From: an uncultured Lachnospiraceae bacterium
Lineage (GTDB): Bacteria; Bacillota; Clostridia; Lachnospirales; Lachnospiraceae
Length of the DNA stretch: 5,848 bases
Direction of reading: 5' to 3'
Assembly: GCA_958426095.1 (NCBI GenBank)
Contig: CATZYB010000157.1
Location: 1-5,848, forward strand
Below the pieces are notes generated by a model, which was not told where the DNA came from, did no database searches, and worked only from the letters and a program-made list of their open reading frames with translations. The position numbers were made by a program, and so were the translations under genes. Positions 5,242 through 5,848 of this stretch are shown here, one piece after another. The stretch's first letter is position 1; each line of letters begins with the position of its first letter.

Positions 5242-5848
5242 ATGAAAGAAGTAGTAATTGTAAGCGCATGCAGAACACCTATTGGATCATTTGGAGGCTC
5301 TTTAAAATCTGTTTCCGCAGCAGATTTGGGTGCAATCACAGTAAAAGAAGCAATTAAAAGAGCTGGTATTGCTCCTGAGCTGGTAGAAGAAGTTGTTTAC
5401 GGTAACGTATTACAGGCTGGACTTGGTCAGAACGTAGCTCGTCAGGTGTCCATTAAAGCAGGACTTCCTGTTGAAACAACAGCAGTGACGATCAATATTG
5501 TATGCGGTTCCGGTCTTAAGACGGTAGCTATGGCTGCACAGGCTATCAAAGCTGGTGATGCTGATATCATCGTTGCAGGCGGTACTGAAAACATGAGCGC
5601 TGCGCCATATGTACTTCCGGCAGCAAGATGGGGTGCAAGAATGAACAACTCTACTATGGTTGACGCTATGGTTAATGATGGTCTGTGGGATGCTTTTAAT
5701 CAGTATCACATGGGTATCACAGCTGAAAACGTAGCAGAACAGTGGGGCATCACAAGAGAAGAACAGGATGCGTTTGCAGTTCGCAGCCAGAATTTGGCTG
5801 AAGCAGCTATTAAAGCTGGTAAATTTAAAGAAGAAATTGTTCCTGTAG
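5242..5848 (+). CDS. thl: Acetyl-CoA acetyltransferase (thiolase), N-terminal 202 codons, 3' end outside window
   Basis: A cytoplasmic enzyme that condenses two acetyl-CoA to acetoacetyl-CoA, the entry step of the clostridial butyryl-CoA/butyrate pathway. It starts MKEVVIVSACRTPIGSFGG, as thiolases do. The nucleophilic Cys88 lies in NIVCGSGLK, the position of the catalytic, redox-sensitive Cys88 of Clostridium acetobutylicum ThlA. Further thiolase blocks are GNVLQAGLGQNVARQ (54-68), AGGTENMS (acyl-CoA-binding loop region) and MGITAENVAEQ. The C-terminal His and second Cys lie outside the window; a thiolase is about 390 residues, so roughly half is present. The TAG at the last three bases is out of frame, so the gene simply runs off the edge. 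The ATG is supported by AAGGAG at 5227-5232, 9 nt upstream. Codon choice (GCT, GGT, GTA, AAC, CGT) suggests high expression. Upstream lie an extended -10 promoter and a Rex-type operator. Its role as a butyrate gene, rather than in ketone or polyhydroxyalkanoate metabolism, is inferred from host and regulation. Confidence 0.95.
   Translation, partial: MKEVVIVSACRTPIGSFGGSLKSVSAADLGAITVKEAIKRAGIAPELVEEVVYGNVLQAGLGQNVARQVSIKAGLPVETTAVTINIVCGSGLKTVAMAAQAIKAGDADIIVAGGTENMSAAPYVLPAARWGARMNNSTMVDAMVNDGLWDAFNQYHMGITAENVAEQWGITREEQDAFAVRSQNLAEAAIKAGKFKEEIVPV

Noticed and set aside
5846..5848. TAG at the end of the window as stop of thl
   Set aside because: It is out of frame: the last full codon is GTA at 5845-5847 and the final G begins the next codon.
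1..5848. Mobile element, CRISPR array, tRNA, rRNA or phage genes
   Set aside because: No transposase, spaced repeat array, tRNA cloverleaf or rRNA motif was seen on either strand; the genes are ordinary core anaerobic metabolism.

Overview
The window looks like chromosome of a strictly anaerobic, low-to-mid GC Gram-positive bacterium of the class Clostridia, most likely Lachnospiraceae-like. The reasons are strong AGGAGG-type ribosome binding sites, a sodium-pump decarboxylase in split-subunit form, an oxygen-sensitive class III ribonucleotide reductase, and a clostridial-type thiolase behind a Rex-like operator. Genus-level placement is inference.

Layout. Positions 1-878 hold the 3' part of the membrane beta subunit of a sodium-translocating decarboxylase (oadB-type). 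It is followed 30 bp later by oadA (909-2321), the carboxyltransferase alpha subunit, which lacks its own biotin domain. Together they would decarboxylate oxaloacetate, using a separate biotin carrier, and export Na+. The operon ends at a strong hairpin terminator (2348-2396). On the opposite strand, convergent with oadA, lies nrdD (4778-2409), a 789-residue anaerobic ribonucleotide reductase with an N-terminal ATP-cone and a C-terminal thioredoxin/glutaredoxin-like domain (CPNC). It carries an MCCR active-site motif. From 5242 to the right edge runs the start of thl (acetyl-CoA acetyltransferase), which opens the pathway from acetyl-CoA to butyryl-CoA.

The 463-bp AT-rich gap between the divergent nrdD and thl genes is the densest regulatory part. 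Next to nrdD are two near-perfect NrdR boxes whose centres are 32 bp apart. A 12-bp palindrome, TGTCAATTGACA, supplies a perfect -35 to both strands; each has a good -10 at 17 bp spacing. Near thl are an extended -10 promoter, a Rex-type operator just downstream of the predicted transcription start, and a leader stem-loop. The gap also holds three copies of AAAAACYGTAAA and two further short perfect dyads of unknown role.

Taken together, the gap appears to join dNTP-demand control (NrdR) with NADH/NAD+ control (Rex). I see no mobile element, CRISPR array, tRNA or rRNA. The genes belong to known families; the less ordinary content is the NrdD-redoxin fusion and the architecture of the regulatory gap.
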